From JABWBD01 sp040768665 (GTDB lineage: Bacteria > Planctomycetota > Planctomycetia > Pirellulales > Thermoguttaceae): a stretch of DNA of 58,751 nt. Below the pieces are notes generated by a model, which was given only the letters and a program-made list of their open reading frames with translations, ran no database searches and was not told where the DNA came from. How positions within the stretch are numbered: the first letter of the stretch is position 1; the number at the start of each line of letters is the position of its first letter. Where the stretch lies: positions 1 through 58,751 of the forward strand of contig JAXGMN010000065.1 of assembly GCA_040768665.1 (NCBI GenBank). Direction: 5' to 3'. The position numbers were made by a program, and so were the translations under genes. This document shows positions 45,027 to 53,446 of this stretch, one piece after another.

Positions 45027-47369
45027 AACTCCTTGCGTCCAGGCTCCGGCGCCGGCCCTGAACCGATCGAGTCCAGCATAGCGGTCAGCAGGCCGAGATG
45101 TTCGCGCACCTTGTCGAGGTCGATTGCCTTCTTCGCGACCGTGCTGGCGATCTCCCGGCTCCGCAGGAGTAGTCTTGCGGCTTCAGTAGCCCTCGGATCG
45201 TGTGCACTCACCAAGGTGGTCGTCAGTTCGTCAAGCAGCTTCACGAGTTTGTCCCACAACCGCCATTTGGGACGCCGGGCCAGGCTCCTCTCCAACTCCT
45301 CGGTTACGGTGCGAAGGTCTGCCGCTATATCGGAAACCCCGCGGCGACCTGGTGAGAGAGATTCCTCGCGACCAATGAGCGACGACACTGCCTGCCGAAC
45401 TCTCCTGGTCAGGTCAGGAGACCTCATTCGAATACTTGCGTCGACGGAGAATGCCAACGAGTCACACAAAGGAAGGCGGCACGCCCTCACATGCTCCGAA
45501 AACATTTCCCAGTCAGCCGGAGCTTCTACAGGCTGAATGATCGCTTGTTGCCGGCCGCCTTTATTGACGACCTCCGACCGATCGACGGCAACGTACGCCG
45601 TGAACCGGCAAAGAACGTGGGCGCTGAGGGAGACTACCACAATTTGGCGGGCAAGCGAATCGGGATCGCGGTTTGTGCCGGACGCGTAAAGGTCTTCCAG
45701 CTCTCGAACCTTGGCTCGCCCCCACAGATTTAGCAAGACGTCGGCCGGCCCCGGCCGTCCTACGACCTCTGCTTCCCACGGGGCGCCGGAGGGTCTTGCC
45801 GCTTCCATTCGAATCCGGAACTCGCCCGCATTACCCGCGACGGAGCCGAAGATCATAACGGGTCTGTCGGGGAAGAGGTCGGGCAGACGCGCCGGCACGA
45901 TGCTGTCGGGCACGCATGCAGTGCCGAGCGGTTCCAGGCGAAGTCCCGTCAAGACCGGGGTGCCTATCGTCCGCTGGATGGCCTCCATGGCCTCGTCAAG
46001 CCGATCTTCCGACTCGACGAGGTCGCACGTCCCACCGCGGAGATCGGCCAAGCGGCGCAGGAAACCGGCGTTCACTGCCTGGTCGATCCCGATTGCATGA
46101 ATCCGTGCCAGGGTACCGGACTTCTTCAGTCGCTTCAGGAGGGCATCCTCGCCCGCCACCTGACCGTCTGTCACCAGCACAATGACCTTCTGGCGCTGGG
46201 TGCCGGCGTCCGCCAGGAACCCGAACGCAGAGTGCAAGGCTGATCCCATTTCTGTGCCGCCGCGGGCTTCGATTTTTCCGAGCCACTCAAGTGCCCGCCA
46301 CCGATTGCGATCCGTTGCCTCGACAAGCCGCTCTTCTGCATGAGGCGGATGGGACACCTCGTTGTCAAACGCCACGATCGTGAAACGGTCCTGGTCCAGG
46401 AGTGCATCGACGATACGGCCTGCGGCGCGGCGGGCAGCGACCATCTTCCAGCCTCCCATGCTGCCCGACCGGTCGAGGATCACTACCACGTCCCGCGGAG
46501 TCGGTCTCTCGCCCTCAGGTGGCGAGGGCGGGACAACCATGAGCATGAACTTGCCCGGCTGGCCGTCTGAGGCCGGACTACGCAGCAGCGTGGTTTGAAT
46601 TGTCTCGGCGGCAACCGGAAAACGCAGGATGAAGTCGCGGTTGAGCCGTTCACCAGGCTGGAGTCGGACAGTCAGCGGCGGACCGTCGTCCTGGATCACG
46701 CTGTGCAGACTGGAGCGAATCTGTGCGGCCCAATCATCGCCCGTCGAAAGCAATCCAGCGGAATCGATCTCCACGACCAGTGAGAGGCGAACCGGATTGG
46801 GAAATCCCGGCAACAGCACGGGAGGAGTGACCCGCGAGGCATCCGGCACCTCATCCGTATCCAAGCCCCAACCTGAGCCGACCGGCGATCCATCCAGAGG
46901 TCTTCCCGCGACGTAGCGCGGCGCCACGACCAGCGGAAAACGGAAAGTCGCCTCGCCAGCCGTGACAGGCAGGGGACCGACGAGCGTTAGTTCCACCGAA
47001 ACCTGCTCCTGGGCCGGAATATTGCCGACGCGGAGACTGAACACGCCGCTGCGGTCCTCTTCGGCAATCGCTGCCCGGTGTCCGGCCTTGATCGCCTTCT
47101 CGTAGTCTTCTCTCGCCTGGGCGCGTTCCTTGAGGTCGGCTTCAATGACTCGGTCGGCTACCTTCATACGGAACGACGTCACCGCGGCCCGATCGGGCAG
47201 AGGAAACACGTACGTTGCCTCCAGCGGCTCCGAGAGAGGATTCTGAAACACCTGATGCACCGTTGTGTGGGCAACCAGTCCGGTAATCCTAGTGCCTCGT
47301 CCAAGCTAAATATTCGGGTTGTCAAACCGGTCGATTTTTGAGAACCTCCGCTTCAACAAGGAGGTTCGG

Positions 47370-47813
47370 ATGAACAAGAAGTATATCGTGCGGCTCACGG
47401 ACGAGGAACGAGCGATCTGCGAAGCGACGATCAAGAAGGAAACGGGCAAATCGGAGAAATTGCGGCGGGCGACGATTTTGCTCAAGGCCGACGCCGATGG
47501 GCCGGCTTGGGATGACGCCAAGATCAGCGAGGCAGTCGGTTGCCGGACGCGAACGGTCGAGAACGTGCGGCAAGCCTTCGTCCTCGAAGGTTTCGAGGGG
47601 GCACTGGTTCGCAAGAAACGGAAGACGTCGCCAACGCCGAAGTTGCTCGACGGCGCAGCCGAGGCAAAACTGATCGCGCTGCGGTTGGGCAGGCCGCCCG
47701 CCGGCTTTGGCCATTGGACGCTGCGACTGCTGGCCGATCAAATGGTGGAACTGGAGATCGTGGAATCGATCAGCCCGGAGACGGTCCGGCAGACGCTAAA
47801 AAAAACGGTATGA
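47370..47813 (+). CDS. IS630-family transposase, first frame (OrfA)
   Basis: This 147-residue frame starts at an ATG with AAGGAGG a few bases upstream. It encodes the DNA-binding half: helix-turn-helix segments around TDEERAICEATI and AKISEAVGCRTRTVENVRQAF, then the linker PPAGFGHWTLRLLADQMVEL, which is typical of IS630 transposases. It ends with TLKKTV and a TGA; the family product continues as TLKKN..., reached by a -1 shift in the A-run just before the stop. Confidence 0.88.
   Translation: MNKKYIVRLTDEERAICEATIKKETGKSEKLRRATILLKADADGPAWDDAKISEAVGCRTRTVENVRQAFVLEGFEGALVRKKRKTSPTPKLLDGAAEAKLIALRLGRPPAGFGHWTLRLLADQMVELEIVESISPETVRQTLKKTV
47798..47805 (+). promoter_or_regulatory. Run of eight A, probable -1 frameshift site of the IS630 element
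   Basis: The A-run lies at the end of OrfA. A -1 slip turns TLKKTV-stop into TLKKNGMTKRK..., which continues into the catalytic half with the expected family sequence. Confidence 0.65.
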
Positions 47814-48499
47814 CCAAGCGGAAAATCGAGTACTGGGTGATCCCTCCCGACGCCGACGGCGAGTTTGTCGCCAACATGGAGGAAGTGCTGGAAACGTACG
47901 AAAAAGCCTACGATCCCAACTGCCCCGTCGTGTGCATGGACGAACAACCAGTGCAACTCATCGGCGAGACGCGTGTGCCGATCCCGGCGACCAAGGAGCA
48001 CCCGGAGCGGGTTGATTACGAATACGAGCGCAAGGGGACAGCGAGCATTTTCATGTTTGCCGAACCGCTCTCCGGCTACCGCCAAGCGACCGCGCGGCCA
48101 CGACGCACCAAGGACGATTGGGCTCATGAAGTCGCCCACTTGCTCGATACGCGTTACGCCGGCGTCGAGCGGATCACGTTAGTCTCCGACAATTTGAACA
48201 CGCACACCAAGGGCGCGTTCTACGAAGCGTTTCCGCCAGAACAGGCCCGGAATTATGTCCGCCGGATCGACTTCGTTTACACCCCCAAGCACGGCAGTTG
48301 GCTCAACGTGGCGGAATGCGAGTTGAGTTGCATGACCAGCCAATGCTTGAAAGACCGACGCATCGGCGACCTTGAGACGCTGCAATCCGAAATTGCCGCG
48401 TGGTCCACCCGCATCACCGAGAAACAACGAGCCGTCGATTGGCAGTTCACCATCGACAAAGCGAGGATCAAATTGACGCGGCTCTACCCGAACATTTAG
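47810..48499 (+). CDS. IS630-family transposase, catalytic half (OrfB)
   Basis: This frame overlaps the OrfA stop by 4 bp (ATGA) and is in the -1 frame. It contains the complete DDE triad of the DDE superfamily endonuclease: Asp in VVCMDEQPVQ, Asp in LVSDNLNTHT and Glu in SWLNVAECEL. The 229-residue segment ends with LTRLYPNI, 14 bp before the right end of the element. It is normally made as a fusion with OrfA. All visible motifs are intact, so the element may still be active. Confidence 0.88.
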   Translation: MTKRKIEYWVIPPDADGEFVANMEEVLETYEKAYDPNCPVVCMDEQPVQLIGETRVPIPATKEHPERVDYEYERKGTASIFMFAEPLSGYRQATARPRRTKDDWAHEVAHLLDTRYAGVERITLVSDNLNTHTKGAFYEAFPPEQARNYVRRIDFVYTPKHGSWLNVAECELSCMTSQCLKDRRIGDLETLQSEIAAWSTRITEKQRAVDWQFTIDKARIKLTRLYPNI

Positions 48500-48683
48500 T
48501 CTGGACGATGCACTAGCCTGAACGTCCAGTGCGACCAGGGGCAATGACCCGCGTTCGCTCTCCATCACGCCGAAGCCGGCGTCCTCGTCGGCACCCGGTG
48601 CCGCCGAGACTGCATCCGCCAGAGGATCTACTGCTCGTACCATGGGAACCTCGCTTTCTTTCAGGCGGTGGAAAAGGCAACTT

Positions 48684-49367
48684 TCAGGTCGCGCCATCCC
48701 CGGACGAGGAGGACGTCCGGGTCTCACAAAATTCACGCAATCCGTCCGCAAACTCTTCGACACGAGCGAGCAACTGCTCACGCTGTTGGGCGGTCAGCCG
48801 ATCCGGTTCGATTCCATGGACGACCACTTCGATTCCATCACCAGCCGACGCATGCAGCGCCCAGGCCGCGGACGGCTTAGCGGGCTTCACTGGAGGCTTT
48901 GGCGAGGCTGCTTCGGACTGTCTGGGTGTCGCGGCCCAGAACCTGTCAGAGGCTGCCTGGCGTTCTCGGGCGGCCATAGGGGGCGCAGCATCGGGTGGTC
49001 GTGATTTCCCGTCCGACGAGAGCGACGAGGCGATTCGGCCCCAGACCTCGGGTGGCAGTCCAGCCACTTCGGCCAGATTCTTCTCGCTGGCCCCCAACAT
49101 CGCTTGCTGCACCTCGGCAAGCGACAATCCTCGGGCCTGGAGCCTCTTGATCGCAACGATCTGGAGCACATGGCGGCGGCCATAAAAGGCTTTCCGGCCT
49201 TGCATTTCGGAGGGGGGGCTGATCAGGCCCAGCGTGGTGTAATAGCGAATCGTCCGAAGGTCCGGCACCGAGCGCACCCGCCCGGAGCTTTGCGCCGCGG
49301 AGCCGGTCGCCTCCAGGGACGCTTCAACGAGGGCAGCCAGTTGGTCGATCGTCCATCGTTCGCTCAT
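48684..49367 (-). CDS. MerR-family transcriptional regulator
   Basis: The 227-residue protein from the ATG at 49367 has a MerR winged helix-turn-helix: TIDQLAALVEASL, then a recognition region DLRTIRYYTTLGLISPP, and a wing with GRKAFYGRRHVLQIVAIKRL. A GTG at 49382 would add five residues but lies inside the palindromic operator, so I prefer the ATG. The C-terminal half is rich in Pro/Ala and ends in a helix (LTAQQREQLLARVEEFADGL); no metal-binding cysteines are seen, so the signal is not a classic metal. It is followed 40 bp later by the VIT/VWA gene on the same strand, and the two very probably form one operon controlled by this regulator. Confidence 0.88.
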   Translation of the reverse strand: MSERWTIDQLAALVEASLEATGSAAQSSGRVRSVPDLRTIRYYTTLGLISPPSEMQGRKAFYGRRHVLQIVAIKRLQARGLSLAEVQQAMLGASEKNLAEVAGLPPEVWGRIASSLSSDGKSRPPDAAPPMAARERQAASDRFWAATPRQSEAASPKPPVKPAKPSAAWALHASAGDGIEVVVHGIEPDRLTAQQREQLLARVEEFADGLREFCETRTSSSSGDGAT

Positions 49368-49378
49368 GCCCAAATGGT

Positions 49379-49401
49379 ACACTGTTATGTTACAGTGTCA
49401 A
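49379..49401 (-). promoter_or_regulatory. Palindromic operator and -35 box of the merR promoter
   Basis: ACACTGT and ACAGTGT form a 7-bp inverted repeat around TATGTT (49379-49398), and TTGACA on the minus strand (49401-49396) overlaps its upstream arm. This is the usual layout for a MerR protein acting on its own promoter. A clear -10 box is not obvious; the start codon is only 12 bases downstream, so the transcript may be nearly leaderless. Confidence 0.6.
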
Positions 49402-49590
49402 TAGGGCGGCTCAAGAGGACCCGCAAGTCACCGTGGGCCAGTGAATTGACAGCGGTCTCATCGGCCAGCTCTGCTTCTTGAACTCTTGGCGGGTCGTTGC
49501 TTTTCACCACACCAAGGAGGATTTCGTCGGGGGCCTGACAAAACGGGGGCTGGCTCCGAGCTAAACCTACGGAAAACGCGAAGAACAGGC
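49402..49590. other. Short intergenic region between merR and wecB
   Basis: About 190 bp with no supported gene. It separates the end of wecB from the merR promoter on the same strand. Confidence 0.4.
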
Positions 49591-50730
49591 TTATGCTGCC
49601 CGCCGCAACCGCGCACCGGCAGGTCTCGCCAGCACCTCCGCAATCCGCGTCGCAGCTCGACCGTCCCAGAGCTCCGGACAGCGGCCCTGCTTGTACGTAC
49701 CGTCCAGCACGGCACGAAGACACTGTCTCAAACGCTTCGGATCACTTCCGACGAGTGTGCTCGTCCCCTCGTGCACGGTAATCGGACGCTCGGTATTCGG
49801 CCGCAACGTGATACAAGGAATTCCCAGCGCCGTCGATTCCTCCTGCAAACCTCCGGAGTCGGTGATAATCACCCTGGCTTGCGAAGTCAGGCAGAGGAAG
49901 TCGAGATAGCCCTGCGGCGGCAAAACGTGAATCCCTTCACCACTGTCGAGCACTTCCCACAACCCGAACTGCTCAAGGCGAGCTTTGGTCCGCGGGTGGA
50001 TGGGGAAGACCAGCGGCAGATCGCGCGAGATTTCGACGAACACATCCTGGAGCCGCTCGAGGGTCGCGGGCTCATCGACGTTGGCAGGGCGGTGAAGCGT
50101 CACCACTCCATAGGCATGCGGTTCCAGTCCGACCGAACCCAGCGCGCGGCGGTTCTGCGCCCTCGGAAGCAGTCGGCGGAGGGTATCGATCATGACGTTA
50201 CCGACCAGAAACAGTCTTTCCTCGGCGTGCCCTTCTCGTAGCAGATTCTCCATTCCCGCCGGCTCGGAAACCAGCAGGATATCAGCCAGCGCGTCGGTCA
50301 CAATTCGGTTGATTTCCTCGGGCATGGATCGGTCGAAGCTTCGCAGTCCGGCCTCGACATGCGCGACCGGGATGCCCAACTTGGCCGCCGCCAACGTCGC
50401 GGCGAGGGTCGAGTTCACGTCGCCGACCACGACAACCCGATCGTATCTGCCGCCGCCCGGCGGTCCCTCTTCCAGCACCGCTTCGAATCGCTCGAGGATC
50501 CTCGCCGTCTGCACGCCGTGCTTGCCGGAACCAACCTCCAGCGAGACCTCCGGCCGGCGCATCCCCAGTTCCTCGAAAAAAACGTCCGAAAGTTGGGCGT
50601 CGTAGTGTTGGCCGGTGTGCACGAGCACCGTCTGCACTTGTGAGTAGGCGTCCAACGCGCGCAGAAGGGGCGCCATCTTCATGAAATTCGGCCGTGCGCC
50701 CACCACGCATGCCAGCTTCAGAACGGTCAT
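49591..50730 (-). CDS. wecB: UDP-N-acetylglucosamine 2-epimerase (non-hydrolysing)
   Basis: The 379-residue enzyme interconverts UDP-GlcNAc and UDP-ManNAc in the cytoplasm, supplying ManNAc for surface polysaccharides. The ATG at 50730 follows AAGGAGG by six bases; an upstream in-frame codon at 50775 is less likely. Family motifs are clear: GARPNFMKMAPL at the start, HTGQHYD, GDVNSTLAA, HVEAGLRSFDRSMPEEINR in the middle, and DSGGLQEEST...GIP with RPNTERP in the UDP-binding C-terminal half. It stands alone here, with the right ISKra4-like copy about 90 bp upstream of its start. If the 45-kb inversion is undone it would lie divergently beside the Wza-like gene, in an exopolysaccharide locus. 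Confidence 0.93.
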   Translation of the reverse strand: MTVLKLACVVGARPNFMKMAPLLRALDAYSQVQTVLVHTGQHYDAQLSDVFFEELGMRRPEVSLEVGSGKHGVQTARILERFEAVLEEGPPGGGRYDRVVVVGDVNSTLAATLAAAKLGIPVAHVEAGLRSFDRSMPEEINRIVTDALADILLVSEPAGMENLLREGHAEERLFLVGNVMIDTLRRLLPRAQNRRALGSVGLEPHAYGVVTLHRPANVDEPATLERLQDVFVEISRDLPLVFPIHPRTKARLEQFGLWEVLDSGEGIHVLPPQGYLDFLCLTSQARVIITDSGGLQEESTALGIPCITLRPNTERPITVHEGTSTLVGSDPKRLRQCLRAVLDGTYKQGRCPELWDGRAATRIAEVLARPAGARLRRAA

Positions 50731-50810
50731 TTTGCCTCCTTGCAAGCCCCCAAGACTCGGCCCCTTGTAGGCCAAACCCCGGTACCCGTCAAGGTCAAGA
50801 GAACGCCACG

Positions 50811-50818
50811 GGGACGCG
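50811..50818. repeat. 8-bp flank A' (GGGACGCG, reverse complement of CGCGTCCC) inside the right copy
   Basis: This 8-mer abuts the inner end of the right element and is a perfect inverted match to 4321-4328. Confidence 0.75.
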
Positions 50819-51551
50819 CGGGACCAGTTCAGTTATTGCGCTGCTGGGTGCGGCCTCGAAAACGTCAATAGGAGATCTGCAAGTTTTTGTGATAAACTGC
50901 GGCGGATGTTGCTGTTTTAGTCAATGGCGTACCCAGGTAGGAGCCGAGGCATGGATGCCGCAGAACAAGCTCGACAGAGCAAAAAGCAGGAACTTTTGAA
51001 GCAGCTCGCGGAGTTAATGGTGGAGGAGCAGGTCGAGCAAGGAGTATTTCTCGGCACCCCCCACTACAGCGTCATCGAACGGGCGGCAGTAAATCTCGGT
51101 CGCCAATTGAGCTGCGAAGCCCAGTAACGGGCTGCCCGTGAGGTGGCTGCCAACAGTCCCGCAAAGGTGCCCTGTCCAACCTGCCGGGCTCCCTGCGATG
51201 TGGTGACCAAACAGCGCCAGATCCAGAGTACCAACGGATCGGTCGATCTCACCGAAGCCTTCGCTTACTGCCACGATTGTCGGCGGTGAGCTTGCGGAGT
51301 TGGCGGAACGTGAAGGACCACGGCGCGTATTGCGAACTGCCGTCACCAGCGAGGCATTGATTTGGAGGAAGGTGTGGCCGAGGGCCATCCCTACCGACCA
51401 CTCACCGACGCGATCCGGTATCTGTCCAAATTCGGGCGGCCGCCCTCAGCGAGGACGACCGCCTTGACGATTACCTCTCCTGTCGCCCTGGCCGGTTCTT
51501 CGTTCGACGGTATTCACCCATGGCCGTCGCTGCATAAGCTGAACTGGCCCC
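50819..51551 (+). mobile_element. Defective ISKra4-like insertion sequence, right copy
   Basis: This 733-bp copy is inverted relative to 4329-5372 and is nearly identical to it apart from a deletion of about 311 bp. Ends are CGGGACCAGTTCAG (50819 onward) and the complement of GGGGCCAGTTCAG (ending 51551). The flanks are GGGACGCG inside and TGTGGGTC outside. Confidence 0.85.
50951..51520 (+). pseudogene. ISKra4-family transposase, degenerate (right copy)
   Basis: The frame starts with MDAAEQARQSKKQELLKQLA, contains GTPHYSVIERAAVNLGRQL and stops at a TAA at 51125-51127. The zinc-ribbon-like CPTC...CHDC part follows in the same frame, then a stop and a frameshift, as in the left copy. A further deletion joins the codons for AERE directly to the segment reading RRVLRTAV, removing the CDGGR part that the left copy keeps. 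Confidence 0.8.
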
Positions 51552-51559
51552 TGTGGGTC
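51552..51559. repeat. 8-bp flank B' (TGTGGGTC) outside the right copy
   Basis: This 8-mer abuts the outer end of the right element and is a perfect inverted match to 5373-5380. The following 51560-51727 holds the upstream region of the sialidase-like gene and no other supported gene. Confidence 0.75.
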
Positions 51560-51727
51560 CATTCATCGTGGTGCCTCCACAATCCACATGATGCCTTCGA
51601 CAGCCCCGACACGGAAATGGCGTACGATGTCGCCGTCGGCTACAATGGGCCTTACGCCAGGTGGGCTGACGCGCGGCGAACGGCGCTCCGCGAAGTGATT
51701 GTCGGGTTTGCAGAGGGAGAACGCAAC

Positions 51728-53446
51728 ATGTTCAAACTGGGTACGTACACAACGAGGGTGCTTTCCGTGCTTCTGGCTGCGGGAGCGATGGCCCCATGCC
51801 ACACATATGCTTCGGATCGGGCGGTGATCGAAGTTCGCGGGGACTCGGAATCGGAGGTGATGTGGTTCCGGGCCGGTGCGGTGCTGTTTACGGATCGAGG
51901 TTACAGGCTGGCCGAATGCCCGGCCGCGTTGGCAGGGGAAAAGTTTTTGAGGAGCTCGATTGATGCCACCGGGTTCGATGTGGTGCGAGGCGGCCGCCTG
52001 ATCGTGCTAACCCCTCAGCTCATTTCGGGCGCCGCCTCTCAGGCCGAGGCCCTCGAGACGCAGGGGTTTGTTCGGACCAAGGAGGCCCGCTTCCAGTTGT
52101 TCGAGACACGCGAGATCGATCAGGTGTTTGTGTACGAAAAGCATACTACACCCGGAGAATCCTATCGCTTTGGAAAATGGGTGGTCGTGCTCGGGTTCGA
52201 GGACGCTCGATCCGCGCGAAACCGGACGCGCGCGGCTGACGAAAAACCGTTTTTCGTCTACCCTGCGGACATCCCCAACACCGGAGTGCTGTTCGTGGAT
52301 CGGCAGAAGGAAGACCGTTCCGGACACGGCAACAACACGATTGCCGAATGCCGGAACGGGGACATCATCGCCTTCTACAGCGTGACGGGAACGGGTGCCG
52401 ACAATTTGAATGGGCACGGCTCGGCGGGATGGTCGGAATACCGGCGTTCGACCGATGGCGGCCTGACCTGGAGCGCCCCCAGCACTTTCGAGTATTCCAA
52501 GCGGATGTGGGATGGGAGTGAGGTGTGCTCTGCCCTGGTTTATTCGGTCGTCACCTCGCCGAATGGAACCCTGGTCGCCACCGTCATCCACTATGCGAAC
52601 GAAAAATGGCAGAAACAGCGGGCGCCGGTCTACTTTCTCAGCACGGACCAAGGGCAGACGTGGCAGGGTCCGCGAGCGTTCGACGAATCGGCTACCGTCG
52701 ACGATATCGCCTACACGATGAATACGTCGTTCGTGCACGACGGAGAGATCTTCATCGTCTTTCGGGGCGGCGGGTCCGACATGAGTCCGGGTGGACCGCA
52801 GACCTTGTGGGTTTCCAGCGACGATGGGGAGTCGTTCAGCCAACGCAGCGTGCTGCCCTTCGACAACGCCGATTATTACTGGGCCGCCGGCGCGCTCGAC
52901 GATGGCAAGATCATTGTCTACACCTACAATGCCCATCACAAGAAAGAAGATCCAACGGCGGAACAGAACATTCCCTATACGATCAGCAAGGATGGTGGCC
53001 GCACCTGGTCGGAGGTCCGGACCACGCACTTTGCCAAAGGGATCCGCAATATGCAGCTTTCCGGAAAGGTGGGCCAGTGGTACTTCATGCATGGGCGAAG
53101 CGGCAGCCACCGGCGGGATCTGGTTGGCGACGACCCCGGTCCGGGCAATTTCGTGCTTTACTCGTCGCGGGACGGCATCCATTGGGACGAGGGGATCGTG
53201 CTGATGAGCCGCTTACAGACTCCGGGCGGGGGCGACTGCTATTCCGCCAATGAAGTCATCGGCAAATACGATCCCGCGGCACCCGAACGGCTGCTGATCC
53301 ATTCCGACATCAGCTATTCGGGGGCCAAAACGAACATGCACCAGTGGTGGGTGACAACGACCCCGTGGACGCCCGAAACTCGGGTCGGCGCCCAAGAGGG
53401 CAAAGACGCAAACGTATCGTATCCTCGAGTTCAGAGAAATCGCTGA
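51728..53446 (+). CDS. Exported BNR-repeat sialidase-like protein
   Basis: The ATG at 51728 gives 572 residues with a signal peptide (MFKLGTYTTRVLSVLLAAGA..., ending near TYASD); the frame is open further upstream but there it runs through the dead IS. Five Asp-box (BNR) motifs are seen: STDGGLTW (241), STDQGQTW (305), SSDDGESF (363), SKDGGRTW (420) and SSRDGIHW (479), the hallmark of a six-bladed sialidase propeller. The first ~150 residues are a separate domain of unknown type. Exo-sialidases release terminal sialic acid, but many planctomycete relatives act on other sugars. Its stop overlaps the start of the transporter gene by one base, so uptake of the product is coupled to it. Confidence 0.82.
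   Translation: MFKLGTYTTRVLSVLLAAGAMAPCHTYASDRAVIEVRGDSESEVMWFRAGAVLFTDRGYRLAECPAALAGEKFLRSSIDATGFDVVRGGRLIVLTPQLISGAASQAEALETQGFVRTKEARFQLFETREIDQVFVYEKHTTPGESYRFGKWVVVLGFEDARSARNRTRAADEKPFFVYPADIPNTGVLFVDRQKEDRSGHGNNTIAECRNGDIIAFYSVTGTGADNLNGHGSAGWSEYRRSTDGGLTWSAPSTFEYSKRMWDGSEVCSALVYSVVTSPNGTLVATVIHYANEKWQKQRAPVYFLSTDQGQTWQGPRAFDESATVDDIAYTMNTSFVHDGEIFIVFRGGGSDMSPGGPQTLWVSSDDGESFSQRSVLPFDNADYYWAAGALDDGKIIVYTYNAHHKKEDPTAEQNIPYTISKDGGRTWSEVRTTHFAKGIRNMQLSGKVGQWYFMHGRSGSHRRDLVGDDPGPGNFVLYSSRDGIHWDEGIVLMSRLQTPGGGDCYSANEVIGKYDPAAPERLLIHSDISYSGAKTNMHQWWVTTTPWTPETRVGAQEGKDANVSYPRVQRNR

Larger units (their letters stand above)
47292..48513 (+). mobile_element. Intact IS630-family insertion sequence
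   Basis: The element is 1,222 bp, flanked by the TA duplication typical of the IS630/Tc1 group (47290-47291 and 48514-48515). Terminal inverted repeats read GTGCCTCGTCCAAGCTAAAT at the left and GTGCATCGTCCAGACTAAAT at the right (inward), with three mismatches in 20. It carries two overlapping frames joined by a likely -1 frameshift. It splits the VIT/VWA gene and looks recent because removing it restores a perfect frame. Confidence 0.9.
45017..48643 (-). pseudogene. VIT and VWA domain protein, interrupted by an IS630-family element
   Basis: The main part (47291-45017) lacks a normal start: it enters at ITGLVAHTTVHQVFQN, the middle of a VIT domain first strand. The missing N-terminus lies beyond the insertion at 48643-48516 (ATG at 48643, MVRAVDPLADAV... 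to LDVQA). Joining the two parts with one TA gives 2,403 bp, exactly 801 codons, with the junction reading DVQARITGLVA. The restored protein has VIT (about 40-170), VWA with an intact MIDAS start DRSGSM (Asp near 316) and TDGQ, then a C-terminal helical region. Such inter-alpha-trypsin-inhibitor-like proteins are common in planctomycetes with unknown roles. merR ends 40 bp upstream. The gene is now broken, though the remaining 747-codon frame might start at an internal codon. Confidence 0.85.

Noticed and set aside
48179..48781. Minus-strand frame of 200 codons across the right end of the IS630 element
   Set aside because: Only its first part is real: it is the displaced N-terminus of the VIT/VWA protein. 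The rest is antisense to the transposase.
51125..51127. The TAA in the ISKra4-like frame as a recoding or read-through signal
   Set aside because: Both copies also share a later frameshift and a large deletion, so the frame is simply dead.
4321..51559. Composite transposon bounded by the two ISKra4-like copies
   Set aside because: A composite transposon would have the same target duplication at both outer ends. The outer 8-mers differ (CGCGTCCC and TGTGGGTC), and each matches the inner flank of the opposite copy, which fits inversion instead.
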